Shown here piece by piece: positions 25,745 through 36,396 of a stretch of DNA of 64,000 nt (positions within the stretch are counted from its first letter, which is position 1; every line of letters begins with the position of its first letter). The notes beneath the pieces were generated by a model that had not been told where the DNA came from, ran no database searches, and saw only the letters and a list, made by a program, of their open reading frames with translations. The position numbers and the translations under genes were made by a program. Source of the DNA: DAIDJD01 sp035485275 (lineage in GTDB: Bacteria > Oederibacteriota > JAJYGY01 > DAIDJD01); assembly GCA_035485275.1 (NCBI GenBank), contig DATHOE010000035.1:14886-78885 (forward strand), given 5' to 3'.

Positions 25745-25997
25745 ATGAAGGCGCGCGTCACCGGCAAAGGGCGAGTGACGGTTCCCTAGCCCATTCGGGA
25801 TGCATTGGGCCTAAGAGCCGGTGCCGGCGTGGATTTCAGCGTCAACGCTGTGGGCGAGCTTGTCTTAGGTAAGCATGTTGGACGGCAAGGCAAAATGGCC
25901 CGTTTGGACCGCTTTGACGGCCCGTGGCGGGGCTGAGATTCACTGGCGGACAAAGGATCTTATGGCACTACTGCGGGGACGAAGTCCCCGCAGTTAA
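25745..25997 (+). pseudogene. AbrB/MazE-type antitoxin gene, broken by an amber codon and a frameshift
   Basis: Reading from the ATG at 25745 gives MKARVTGKGRVTVP, then TAG (25787-25789), then PIRDALGLRAGAGVDFSVNAVGELVLG, the swapped-hairpin AbrB fold as in VapB/MazE antitoxins. The TAG replaces the residue usually Gln or Lys, so one CAG-to-TAG change explains it. The frame then stops at 25934-25936. The neighbouring frame continues with GAEIHWRTKDLMALLRGRSPRS and stop 25997, which matches the usual antitoxin C-terminus (DEIMALxRG), so one base was lost near 25930. No PIN toxin follows. It fills most of the 316-base gap between the GH4 and GNAT genes. Confidence 0.75.
25970..25994 (+). terminator. 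strong 11-bp hairpin between convergent genes
   Basis: ACTGCGGGGAC-gaa-GTCCCCGCAGT is a perfect 11-base-pair stem with a three-base loop, positioned between the plus-strand GH4 gene and the minus-strand GNAT gene. There is no adjacent T-run on the plus strand, so it may be a weak bidirectional terminator. It overlaps the end of the antitoxin pseudogene. Confidence 0.45.
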
Positions 25998-26059
25998 CGC
26001 TTTTGATGGAAACACCGGTGGTGATCTTGTGGAGCCATAATGGAATTTTACCAAAGGAT

Positions 26060-26533
26060 CTAAAGTAAAACTTTTTCCATCTTCGCCGCTTCCAAGCTCA
26101 CCTCTTGATTCAGTTTGAATAGGCCGTCTGCCAATTTTTTGTAGCCCATTTTCAGATAAAAGGCTTCAGCCTGAATCGAAGAACTCAGATGCACGGACTT
26201 GAAACCGTTCCCGCGGGCGACAGCCTCCAAGGCTCCGCACAGTAGGCTGCCGGCCCCCAGGAGCACATGATCCGGCGAAACGTATACGGCCCGGATTTCA
26301 TCGCGGCGAATGCCTCCGAAGCCCACCACCTGCCCGTTTTGGATGGCGACGAACATGCTTTCACCGTCCGACATGCTTTGGACATAGCTCTCCGGTCTTT
26401 TGCCCGCGCACCAGGTTTCAATTTGCTTGGAAGAATAGTGCGGCCCATCCAGCCGCCGGATGGAGTCCAAGTGCACCCGGCAGATGGCTTCGGCGTCCAT
26501 CGCGTTCGCCTCCCTGACCGTCAGGTCCCTCAT
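26060..26533 (-). CDS. GNAT family N-acetyltransferase
   Basis: 157 residues, single GNAT domain using acetyl-CoA on an unknown amine. The acetyl-CoA-binding turn appears as YVSPDHVLLGAGSLLCGALEAVA (motif A variant), with VAIQNGQVVGFGGI as the preceding strand pair and AEAFYLKMGYKKL as motif B. The ATG lies four bases after the hydrolase stop, with GAGG upstream, so it is the last gene of the fadD-hydrolase-GNAT operon. The base composition is lower in GC than its neighbours. Confidence 0.88.
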   Translation of the reverse strand: MRDLTVREANAMDAEAICRVHLDSIRRLDGPHYSSKQIETWCAGKRPESYVQSMSDGESMFVAIQNGQVVGFGGIRRDEIRAVYVSPDHVLLGAGSLLCGALEAVARGNGFKSVHLSSSIQAEAFYLKMGYKKLADGLFKLNQEVSLEAAKMEKVLL

Positions 26534-26537
26534 CCGC

Positions 26538-27296
26538 TTACCTCAAAAATTCCTCCACCGCCGCGTTGAACTCGTCCTTCGCGTCCACATGGATCCAGTG
26601 CCCGCCGGGAAGGTCCAGCACCCTCAAGGTGGGGAAAAAGCGCCGGGTCAGGGCCAGCCCTTCGGGGCCCACGATAGCGCTCTGCTTGCCGTGGATCAGC
26701 AGGGTCGGCCCGAGGTAGGGAGCGGCTTCGGGGACCTGGGCCAGGATTTTCGGGTGGTCCTCGCGCAGTCCTTCCAGGTCCAGGCGCCATTGGAAGCCGC
26801 CCGCGGGCGTGGACACGAGGTTCTTCAGCAGGAAGCGCCGGGTCTCAAGCAGGGGCTCGGCGTCGCGCAGGAAGGGCTCGGCTTCGTCGCGCCGGGTCAG
26901 GCCGGCGAGGGGCACCCGCGCCATGTCGTCCAGGAGGGCCGTGAACACGGGCGGGACCTGGGCCATGGTGATGTCTGCGAGGACCAGGCGCTCCACCAGG
27001 CCGGGATGGCGCAGGGCCAGGGCCATGGCCACCTTTCCGCCCAGGCTGTGCCCGAGCACCGCGGCCTTGGAAAGGCCCTCGGCGCCCATGGTCTCGGCCA
27101 CGTCGTCGGCCATGCCGTCCAGGGTGTAGGGGCGGCCGTGGGGGCTGCGTCCGTGCCCCCGCAGGTCCATGAGCAGGCTGCGGTGCGAGGCCTTCAGGTG
27201 GTCGGCCAGGGGCCACAGGTTGTCCCCCGAACCCAGGAAGCCGTGCAGGCACACCAGGGGACTGCCCTGCCCGATGGCTTGGCTATACAGGATCAT
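26538..27296 (-). CDS. alpha/beta hydrolase (YbfF-like esterase)
   Basis: 252-residue serine esterase starting at the ATG in the overlap with the upstream fadD stop. It has LVCLHGFLGSGDNLWPLA (oxyanion), MDLRGHGRSPHG, nucleophile elbow GHSLGGKVAM, acid in LLIHGKQSAIV, and His in GGHWIHVDA. This order and the short cap match the YbfF group, which acts on thioesters and short acyl esters. Coupling to a long-chain acyl-CoA ligase supports a lipid or thioester substrate. Confidence 0.88.
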   Translation of the reverse strand: MILYSQAIGQGSPLVCLHGFLGSGDNLWPLADHLKASHRSLLMDLRGHGRSPHGRPYTLDGMADDVAETMGAEGLSKAAVLGHSLGGKVAMALALRHPGLVERLVLADITMAQVPPVFTALLDDMARVPLAGLTRRDEAEPFLRDAEPLLETRRFLLKNLVSTPAGGFQWRLDLEGLREDHPKILAQVPEAAPYLGPTLLIHGKQSAIVGPEGLALTRRFFPTLRVLDLPGGHWIHVDAKDEFNAAVEEFLR

Positions 27297-29011
27297 CGGG
27301 TCTGCACGGCTTTGGCCGCCTCGGCCTTCAGGTCCTTGCGCAGGATTTTGCCGATGTTGGATTTGGGGAGGTCGTCCGCGAACACGACCTTCTTGGGGAC
27401 CTTGTAGCCGGTCAGGCTCAGGCGGCAATGCTCCCGCACCTTGGCCTCGGTGAGCCCGGCCGCGGGGTCGGCCACCACGAAGGCCACCACCTGCTCGCCG
27501 TGGTCGCCGTCCGGGGCGCCCACCACGGCCGCCATGCGCACGCCCTCCAGCTTGGCCAGGCAGTCCTCCACCTCATTGGGGAAGACCTTGAAGCCGCTGA
27601 CCACCACGAGGTCCTTGAGGCGGTCCACGATGCGCAGGAAGCCGTCGGGCTCCATGCCCGCCACGTCCCCGGTGCGCAGCCATCCGTCCTGGAGCACCTG
27701 GGCGCTTTCCTCGGGCCGCTGCCAGTATCCCCGCATGACCTGGGGGCCGCGCACGCACAGCTCACCGATCTCCCCGGGACCGGCTTCGGAGCCGTTCTCC
27801 AGCAGCAGCTTCACGTCCGTGCCCGGCAGGGGCACGCCGATGCAGCCGATCCGGCCCTGGCCCAGGGGGTTGAAGCAGACCACCGGGGAGGCCTCGCTCA
27901 GGCCGTAGCCCTCAGTGGGGCTTTCACCCAGCAGCTGTTTCCAGCGCTCGGCCACGGCCCCCAGCAGGGCGGCGCCGCCGGCGATGGACACCTTCAGGCT
28001 GCGGGGCGGCTTTTTTTGGAACCAGGGCTCGTTGAGCAGGGCGGCGTAGAGCGTGTTGACCCCGCACATCCAGGTCACGTCGAAGCGCTTGAAAGCCGCC
28101 TTGAGGTTGTAGGGGGGGCGGGGGCTGGGGATGAGGATGCCGTGGGCCCCGGTGCGGTAGAAGGTCAGAAGGTTCACGGTGAAGGCGAAGACGTGGTACA
28201 GCGGCAGGGGCGCCAGGACGACCTCCTGCCCCAGGACGATGCGGTGCTTGCAGAACTGGTAGGCCTGTTCCACGTTGCTCAGGAGGTTGCCGTGGCTGAG
28301 CATGGCGCCCTTGCTCACCCCGGTGGTGCCGCCCGTGTACTGCAGGACCGCCAGGCTGTCCGGGCCCTGCCCGGCGATGTAGCCGTCCAGCCCCGCGCCC
28401 TGCCTCAATTTCGCCGCGCCCAGGGCCAGGGCCGCGCCGAATTCCCGGTGGGGCACCGGGCACTTGGGGACGCGGCGGTGCACATACTTCATCACCAGGC
28501 GCACCAGGGTCCCGGTGAAGAGGGGAAAGCCCTCGGTCAGCGAGGCGCATACCACGTGCTCGACCGCGGTGCCGTCCAGGGAGCTCTTGAGCTTGTTGGC
28601 GAAGAGATCCGAGATGACCAGCGCCTTGGCCCCGCTGTCCTTGAATTGGTAGGCCATTTCCGTGGGCGTATACAGCGGGTTCGTGTTCACCAGCACTAGG
28701 CCGGCCTTCAGCACGCCGAAAGCGGCGATGGGGAAGGCCAGGCAGTTGGGCAACTGCAGGGCCACCCGGTCGCCGGCCCGCAGCTTGAGCTCCTCGCGCA
28801 AAAACACCGCGAAGGCGTCGCTGCGCGCGTCCAGTTCCGCGAAGCTCAGGGTGCCGGTCTGGCCGCCCGGAAGGACGGTGCTGAAGGCGGGCTGGGGTCC
28901 GTGGACCGCGGCGTGCGCGCGCAGGAAGGGGGCCAGATGCGCCTGGGCCAGGGGGGGCAGGTCGAGGGGCGTTCCGGATGCGTAGCTGCTGGTCCAGGGG
29001 CGCGTGCTCAT
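27293..29011 (-). CDS. fadD: long-chain fatty acid--CoA ligase
   Basis: Adenylate-forming enzyme that activates fatty acids to acyl-CoA via acyl-AMP, 572 residues. The phosphate loop is YTGGTTGVSKGAMLSHGN, the A5 motif GYGLSEASPVV, the A7/A8 region WLRTGDVAGMEPDGFLRIVDR followed by LKDLVVVSGFKVFPNEVED, and the catalytic Lys is in KSNIGKILRKDL. The order fits FadD rather than short-chain synthetases. It heads a minus-strand operon and is divergent from a lysophospholipid acyltransferase, with a 122-base shared promoter region. Confidence 0.94.
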   Translation of the reverse strand: MSTRPWTSSYASGTPLDLPPLAQAHLAPFLRAHAAVHGPQPAFSTVLPGGQTGTLSFAELDARSDAFAVFLREELKLRAGDRVALQLPNCLAFPIAAFGVLKAGLVLVNTNPLYTPTEMAYQFKDSGAKALVISDLFANKLKSSLDGTAVEHVVCASLTEGFPLFTGTLVRLVMKYVHRRVPKCPVPHREFGAALALGAAKLRQGAGLDGYIAGQGPDSLAVLQYTGGTTGVSKGAMLSHGNLLSNVEQAYQFCKHRIVLGQEVVLAPLPLYHVFAFTVNLLTFYRTGAHGILIPSPRPPYNLKAAFKRFDVTWMCGVNTLYAALLNEPWFQKKPPRSLKVSIAGGAALLGAVAERWKQLLGESPTEGYGLSEASPVVCFNPLGQGRIGCIGVPLPGTDVKLLLENGSEAGPGEIGELCVRGPQVMRGYWQRPEESAQVLQDGWLRTGDVAGMEPDGFLRIVDRLKDLVVVSGFKVFPNEVEDCLAKLEGVRMAAVVGAPDGDHGEQVVAFVVADPAAGLTEAKVREHCRLSLTGYKVPKKVVFADDLPKSNIGKILRKDLKAEAAKAVQTR

Positions 29012-29133
29012 GGAAGCCTTGAGTTGGGGGGCGGTTTACCATAGCGCAAGCCCGGCGCCGGGGACAAGGGAAAGCGCGTGTGCCGGGGGGCCGAGGCTGC
29101 TACACTGAAGGCTCCTGCCGATGTGGGACCCCT

Positions 29134-29844
29134 ATGAGGACCTTCCTGCCCCAGACCTGCCGAACCTTTTCCTTCAAGCAAAACCTCGCATTGGCCGTTC
29201 TGCCGCCCTGCATGGCCTTGGGGATAGGTTTGTTGGCCCGCACCTGGAGGGTGCGCTCCAGCATCCACCCCCATGCCGACCCCGGCCAGGGCGGCAAGCC
29301 GCTCATCTTCGCCCTGTGGCACGAGACCGTCATCACCATCATCGGGCATTGGCGCGGGTATCCGATCCAGGGCCTCGCCAGCCAGAGCTTCGACGGCGAG
29401 CTCACCGCGGGCATCATGCGGCATCTGGGCTATCCGCCGCCCACGCGCGGATCCAGCAGCAAGGGCGGCGCCGAGGCCATGCTGAGCCACGGCGAAGCCC
29501 TGCAGGCCGGCCGGCATGTGGCGATCACGGTGGACGGCCCCAGGGGCCCGGCCTACCACGCCAAGCCCGGCATCCTGCGCGTGGCCCGCGACTCGGGATT
29601 CAGCGTCGTGCCCACCGCCTGCGTGGCGAGCCCGGATTGGCGTTTGCGCACCTGGGACCGCACCCAGGTTCCGCCTCCATTTGCCAAAGTCGCATTCGTA
29701 CTAGGTAGGCCTATTCCATCGACCTACTTGAGCGGGGAGGAGGGACTCAAACTCCTCCACTCGGCCATGGCCCGGGCCAATGCCCAAGCGGTTCAAATTC
29801 TGATGGATGAAACAAAAGCGAAATCATCGTTTGTATTAAAGTAA
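29134..29844 (+). CDS. lysophospholipid acyltransferase family protein (DUF374)
   Basis: 236 residues with an N-terminal hydrophobic segment (LALAVLPPCMALGIGLLA) and the DUF374 acyltransferase core. FALWHETVITIIGHW gives the His-x4 acid-like catalytic block, followed by SQSFDGELTAGIMRHLGY, RGSSSKGGAEAM and VTVDGPRGPAYHAKPGIL as glycerophosphate-binding motifs. It likely acylates a lipid at the inner membrane. The ATG at 29134 is chosen over the upstream in-frame GTG (29080). It is divergent from fadD, which could supply acyl-CoA. Confidence 0.85.
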   Translation: MRTFLPQTCRTFSFKQNLALAVLPPCMALGIGLLARTWRVRSSIHPHADPGQGGKPLIFALWHETVITIIGHWRGYPIQGLASQSFDGELTAGIMRHLGYPPPTRGSSSKGGAEAMLSHGEALQAGRHVAITVDGPRGPAYHAKPGILRVARDSGFSVVPTACVASPDWRLRTWDRTQVPPPFAKVAFVLGRPIPSTYLSGEEGLKLLHSAMARANAQAVQILMDETKAKSSFVLK

Positions 29845-29860
29845 AGAATTTTGTCATATA

Positions 29861-29878
29861 TCAACGTTTGAACGTTGA
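29861..29878. promoter_or_regulatory. 18-bp palindrome upstream of the PilZ pair
   Basis: TCAACGTT-TG-AACGTTGA, eight-base arms around TG, lies 17 bases after the acyltransferase stop and 70 bases before the first PilZ start. It overlaps a weak -35 (TTGAAC, 29868-29873), which is 16 bases from TAGATT (29890-29895). It has no T-run, so an operator is more likely than a terminator. Confidence 0.5.
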
Positions 29879-29947
29879 ATATTTCCATATAGATTCCCAC
29901 GTTTTTTGTTACGATCATTTAACAACGCGCTGATGCGAGGCAATACT

Positions 29948-30409
29948 ATGTCCGCAGAAAACCGCCATTCCCGCCGCATGCCCCTACGCATGCGGGTGGA
30001 TTGCAAGCCCCTCTCCGGTCCCGAGGTCCAGGACATCATGGAGGGCCGTGGCTATAGCGAACTGGCTTTCGCCAGCCTGGCCCTGAGCCGTCCCCGACAG
30101 GGGATGCTGCCCTCCCGGGTGAAGAACCTGAGCCTCTGTGGCCTGTGCATGGAAGGGCCCCTGGCCTTGAGCCAGGGCGAGGCCGCGGCGCTGGACCTGC
30201 ATCTGCCCGACGAGCGCGTGGCGCTCAAGGCTTTGGTTGAGGTTATTTGGTCGCAGCCCTCCTCGGACGACGACAAGCCCCATGTCTGCGGCCTGCGTTT
30301 CGCCGCCATGGAGGAGGAGAGCACCAGGCGTTTGAAGCGCTATCTGTCCACCGCCGCCGGCAATGGATCCGATGAAGCGGCGGGCGTCACCCATAGAGCC
30401 CGCCGATAG
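29948..30409 (+). CDS. PilZ domain protein, copy 1
   Basis: 153 residues. The c-di-GMP-binding signature is present: arginine cluster RHSRRMPLRMRV and NLSLCGLCMEG matching D/NxSxxG. The N-terminal part has an insertion around GYSELAFASLALSRPRQG shared with the next gene. LHLPDERVALKALVEVIW and CGLRFAAMEEESTRRL complete the barrel and C-terminal helix. There is no other domain, so it is probably a free c-di-GMP adaptor. The start is the ATG at 29948; a longer in-frame start at 29906 is less likely. Confidence 0.85.
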   Translation: MSAENRHSRRMPLRMRVDCKPLSGPEVQDIMEGRGYSELAFASLALSRPRQGMLPSRVKNLSLCGLCMEGPLALSQGEAAALDLHLPDERVALKALVEVIWSQPSSDDDKPHVCGLRFAAMEEESTRRLKRYLSTAAGNGSDEAAGVTHRARR

Positions 30410-30440
30410 AACACCGCATGCCATCGCCTTCTCCGGTCCT

Positions 30441-30854
30441 ATGAACGCCGAATCTTCCCTGGAAAAGCGTGTCAGCCCCCGGGTTCCCGTGTGTTTGCGG
30501 GTGGACGCGCGCCTCGTCGACGAGCAGGAGCGCGACGCCATCCTGGCGGGCCTCGGTTTTTCCGAATTGAACAACGAGGGCCTGGCGCTCAGCCGCCCCC
30601 GCCACGGCCTGAGGCGCTCCGAAAGCCTGGACGTCTCCGCCTCGGGCCTGCGCCTGAAGGTGGACGGTCTCAGCGGCGTTGAAGCGGGGCGCTCGCTGTG
30701 CCTGGACATCCATCTGCCCGATGACCACCGCGTGGTGAAGCTGCTGGGCGACGTCATGTGGGTGGGCCAGCGCAACGACGAACCCGTGGCCGGACTGCGC
30801 ATGGCCGCCCTCCAACAGGAAGGCCTGCATCGCCTTCTCGCGGCTTTGGAATAG
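30441..30854 (+). CDS. PilZ domain protein, copy 2
   Basis: 137 residues from the ATG at 30441; in-frame codons extend to 30363, overlapping copy 1. It has the RVSPRVPV arginine motif and DVSASGLRL (DxSxxG). LGFSELNNEGLALSRPRHG and LDIHLPDDHRVVKLLGDVMW align with copy 1, so the pair arose by tandem duplication. The C-terminal helix is LQQEGLHRLLAALE. Both genes precede guaB, which has its own promoter. Confidence 0.85.
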   Translation: MNAESSLEKRVSPRVPVCLRVDARLVDEQERDAILAGLGFSELNNEGLALSRPRHGLRRSESLDVSASGLRLKVDGLSGVEAGRSLCLDIHLPDDHRVVKLLGDVMWVGQRNDEPVAGLRMAALQQEGLHRLLAALE

Positions 30855-30882
30855 CCCTTAATCATTAGTCCTTAATCCTTCG

Positions 30883-30911
30883 TTGACACCCCTGTATCTT
30901 GGGCCTAAATT
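30883..30911 (+). promoter_or_regulatory. sigma-70-type promoter of guaB
   Basis: TTGACA (30883-30888) and TAAATT (30906-30911) are 17 bases apart. The preceding AT-rich stretch has the direct repeat CCTTAATC (two copies 16 bases apart, 30858-30881), which could be an UP-type element or a regulator site. guaB starts at 30951. Confidence 0.7.
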
Positions 30912-30950
30912 CCTTGTTTCCACCATATCTTGTGAGTACTGGAGCCCCCC

Positions 30951-32411
<1,461 letters not shown>

Positions 32412-32418
32412 GGTCCGA

Positions 32419-33231
32419 CTATTGCAGGGGAACGAAACTCAGGGCGCGGACGGTGGTGAAGGTAGGCCAGCGCGCGCGGTCCAGGGCCCCGTACTGCAGA
32501 ATGCTTTCGGAGCTCGTGTCGTTCCAGTCTTCCGTCTCGTTCGGGTCGCCGGTGTCAGGCACCCAGTGCCGCAGCACCAGCGTCAGCGGCCGCTGCGGCA
32601 CGGCCAGCGTGGTGGTCGCCAAGGTCCTCGCGTCCACGCTCCAGGTGACCCTCCCCGGCTCCCAGCGTATGCTCCAGGTGTGGAAGCCCGCGCCGGGGTC
32701 GAAGCCCAGCTTGACCCAGGTGGACAGGCCCTGGTCGCGGTCGTTGCTGTTGGCGTCCCACAGGGTGCGCAGCTGGACGCCGCCCAAATCCTTGCCCAGA
32801 AACCTGAGTTCGATCGCCTTTTGGGGGCCGTCCTGGGACAGGGCGTCGCCCAGCAGCAGGAGTTCTGCGGTCTCTCCGGGCTCGATCGGACACTTCAGCA
32901 CCGCGCTGACGGTGCCGTATCCCAGAGGATGCTTGCTCCAGAGGCTTCCGTAGGCGCAGCTGTTGCGCCTCCAATTCCGCCGGCACAGGACCAGCCGCAG
33001 CCCATCGGGCGTCGTCTCCAGCAGGTCCGGATCCGCCCCGCAGGGGCCCTGCGTGGCCTGCTTGGGTTCGGATTCCCACAGGGCATTGTCCAAAGGCCGG
33101 CGGAGGTCGCAGTCGAAGCCGGCCGGCCCCGCGTCCGCGTGTTTCCAGGTCCCTTGCGGTGACGCGCAGGACAGGGACAGGGCCAGAGCCGCGAGCAGGG
33201 CGAGGCCGGGAGAAAGCGGATTTTTGATCAT
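32419..33231 (-). CDS. GH16-like secreted protein with altered catalytic motif
   Basis: 270 residues with an N-terminal signal (LALLAALALSLSCAS; possibly a lipoprotein Cys) and a concanavalin-like beta sandwich of the GH16/XTH type: YGSLWSKHPLGYGTVSA, FHTWSIRWEPGRVTWSVDA and WVPDTGDPNETEDW. The catalytic strand, normally ExDxExLG, reads AIELRFLG. If aligned by FLG, the nucleophile Glu becomes Ala and the acid/base Glu becomes Arg. It may therefore be a binding protein rather than an active hydrolase. It is convergent with guaB with seven bases between stops. Confidence 0.65.
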   Translation of the reverse strand: MIKNPLSPGLALLAALALSLSCASPQGTWKHADAGPAGFDCDLRRPLDNALWESEPKQATQGPCGADPDLLETTPDGLRLVLCRRNWRRNSCAYGSLWSKHPLGYGTVSAVLKCPIEPGETAELLLLGDALSQDGPQKAIELRFLGKDLGGVQLRTLWDANSNDRDQGLSTWVKLGFDPGAGFHTWSIRWEPGRVTWSVDARTLATTTLAVPQRPLTLVLRHWVPDTGDPNETEDWNDTSSESILQYGALDRARWPTFTTVRALSFVPLQ

Positions 33232-33277
33232 GCGCCATTCTAACCCGAGGACGCCGAGCGTCCAGAAGGCATTCAGC

Positions 33278-34009
33278 ATGAGGCAGCCGGTTCCCAAAGC
33301 AGGGCAAGTGCGGTCCGCCCTGGCCGCCTTGGGCAGCGAAAAAAAGGCCCGCCTCTCGGCGCGCTTCTTCAAGACCGGGCCCGGCGGCTACAGCGAAGGG
33401 GACCGATTCCTGGGCGTGAGCAGCCCCGAACAACGCGTGGTGGCGGCCCGCTTCCGAGAATTGCCGCTGAAGGAAAGCCTGGCCCTGCTCAAGGACGGGG
33501 CCCACGAGGAACGGCTCACGGCCCTCATGATCTGGGGCCTCCAATTCCGCGGCGCCAAGGACGAGGCCGTCCGAGGACGGATCGTGAAGGCCTACCTGGC
33601 CGGCACCCGCTGGGTCAACAACTGGGACCTGGTCGACGACAGCGCGGCCCCCATCCTGGGCGCCTGGCTCCAAGACAAGGACCGCGCGCTTTTGCGCCGC
33701 CTGGCGGCCTCGCCTTCGCTGTGGGAGCGCCGCATCGCCATGGTGGCCTGCCACCATTTCATCAAGCGGGGGGAGTCCAAGGACGCCCTGCGCCTGGCCC
33801 GTCTCCTGATGGACGACCGCGAAGACCTGATGCACAAGGCCGTGGGATGGATGCTGCGCGAAGTGGGCAAGCGCGTGTCCCGCGAGGACTTGAGCGGTTT
33901 CTTAAGACGGAACGCCTATAGAATGCCGCGCACCATGCTGCGCTATGCCATTGAGCATTATTCCAAAGCCGAGCGCAAAGGCTGGTTGTCCGCGTCTTCG
34001 GCGCTCTAA
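33278..34009 (+). CDS. DNA alkylation repair protein (AlkD-like)
   Basis: 243-residue HEAT-like helical-repeat DNA glycosylase family member. The signature WVNNWDLVDDSAAPILGAWL contains the AlkD catalytic Trp and Asp, and HKAVGWMLREVGKR with the later LRYAIEHYSK match the DNA-backbone-binding helices. AlkD enzymes excise bulky cationic bases such as N7-methylguanine without base flipping. The start is the ATG at 33278, with AGAAGG eight bases upstream. A strong terminator follows immediately. Confidence 0.9.
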   Translation: MRQPVPKAGQVRSALAALGSEKKARLSARFFKTGPGGYSEGDRFLGVSSPEQRVVAARFRELPLKESLALLKDGAHEERLTALMIWGLQFRGAKDEAVRGRIVKAYLAGTRWVNNWDLVDDSAAPILGAWLQDKDRALLRRLAASPSLWERRIAMVACHHFIKRGESKDALRLARLLMDDREDLMHKAVGWMLREVGKRVSREDLSGFLRRNAYRMPRTMLRYAIEHYSKAERKGWLSASSAL

Positions 34010-34012
34010 GCG

Positions 34013-34041
34013 CCCCCTTCTGTCAGGGGGGTTTTCTTTTT
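34013..34041 (+). terminator. intrinsic terminator after the AlkD-like gene
   Basis: CCCCCT-tctgtc-AGGGGG stem (34013-34030) followed by a T-rich tract (TTTTCTTTTT, 34032-34041). It lies four bases after the stop and 50 bases before guaA. Confidence 0.85.
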
Positions 34042-34090
34042 AAGCCTCCTCCGCGACAATAGCACATCCCCAGCACCCACTTAGGCCGCC

Positions 34091-35631
<1,541 letters not shown>

Positions 35632-35635
<4 letters not shown>

Positions 35636-36396
35636 CCCCGGAGCTGGGCTTCACCCTGAGCACGGGCCTTCTGATCCCGGACTTCGTGGAGCAGGCCCTG
35701 GGGCTCGACCTCTTCGCGCGGGGCGAGGGCGCCCAGCTCACCCCCCTGGACGACCTCAAGGAATGGATGCGCTCGGACCCCTGGCGGGAGGGCGAACTGT
35801 TCGAGGGCGTCGGGGAGCTTCTGCTGGGCGAGGAGCGCCTGGCGCGGGCCGCGGCCGAGAAGGCGGGCGCCGCGTTCGACCTCGCGGGCTTCGAGCTCGG
35901 CCAGATGGAAGCCGACCCGGGCTACGAATGTTTCGACCCCGCCCGGGCCGCGTCCATCCTGCGCCTGGTGGTGGAGGAAGCGGACGCCCTGCAGGCCTTC
36001 AACCGCAAGGCGCATGACGCCGATTTCGCCCTGGCGGTCAGCTTCCACCTGCCCGACCCCCGCCGGCATCCGCGCTTCAGCCGCGAAGCCATCGCCCGGG
36101 CCCTGGCCGGGCACGGCATGAGCGCGGCCGAAGCCCTGGCCAAGGGGCGCGCGCCGCGCCTGGAACTCGACGGCGCCTTCCAAGTGGACCTGTCCGCGCC
36201 CGGAGGCGGCCCCGTCCTGGAGCGCGCCAACGGGGTGGGCTTCCTGCGGGTGCCCTGCGCGGACCCCCGGGTGGGGGACGAAACCGTGGCGCACCTGTCG
36301 CTGGCCTATCCCCTGGAATCGGAGGGATATTTCATGCTGACCTTCGACGCCCTGCGCCAGGCCCTTTCGCTGAAACCGGGGACCAATGCGTCCTGA
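35632..36396 (+). CDS. conserved-looking protein of unknown function
   Basis: 254 residues, not recognised. The ATG at 35632 overlaps the guaA stop (ATGA); another ATG at 35626 would add two residues. There is no signal peptide or membrane segment. It is acidic in its first half (LTPLDDLKEWMRSDPWREGELFEG and further) with several Leu-rich helices. The second half contains FALAVSFHLPDPRRHPRFSRE and GYFMLTFDALRQALS. The start of the following propeller gene overlaps its end by 11 bases, which argues for real translation and co-expression with guaA. Confidence 0.65.

Noticed and set aside
25787..25789. TAG in the AbrB-like gene as a recoded amino acid (for example pyrrolysine)
   Set aside because: A second lesion, a frameshift near 25930, is present in the same small gene, and neighbouring genes show no in-frame TAG. 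Decay is the simpler explanation.
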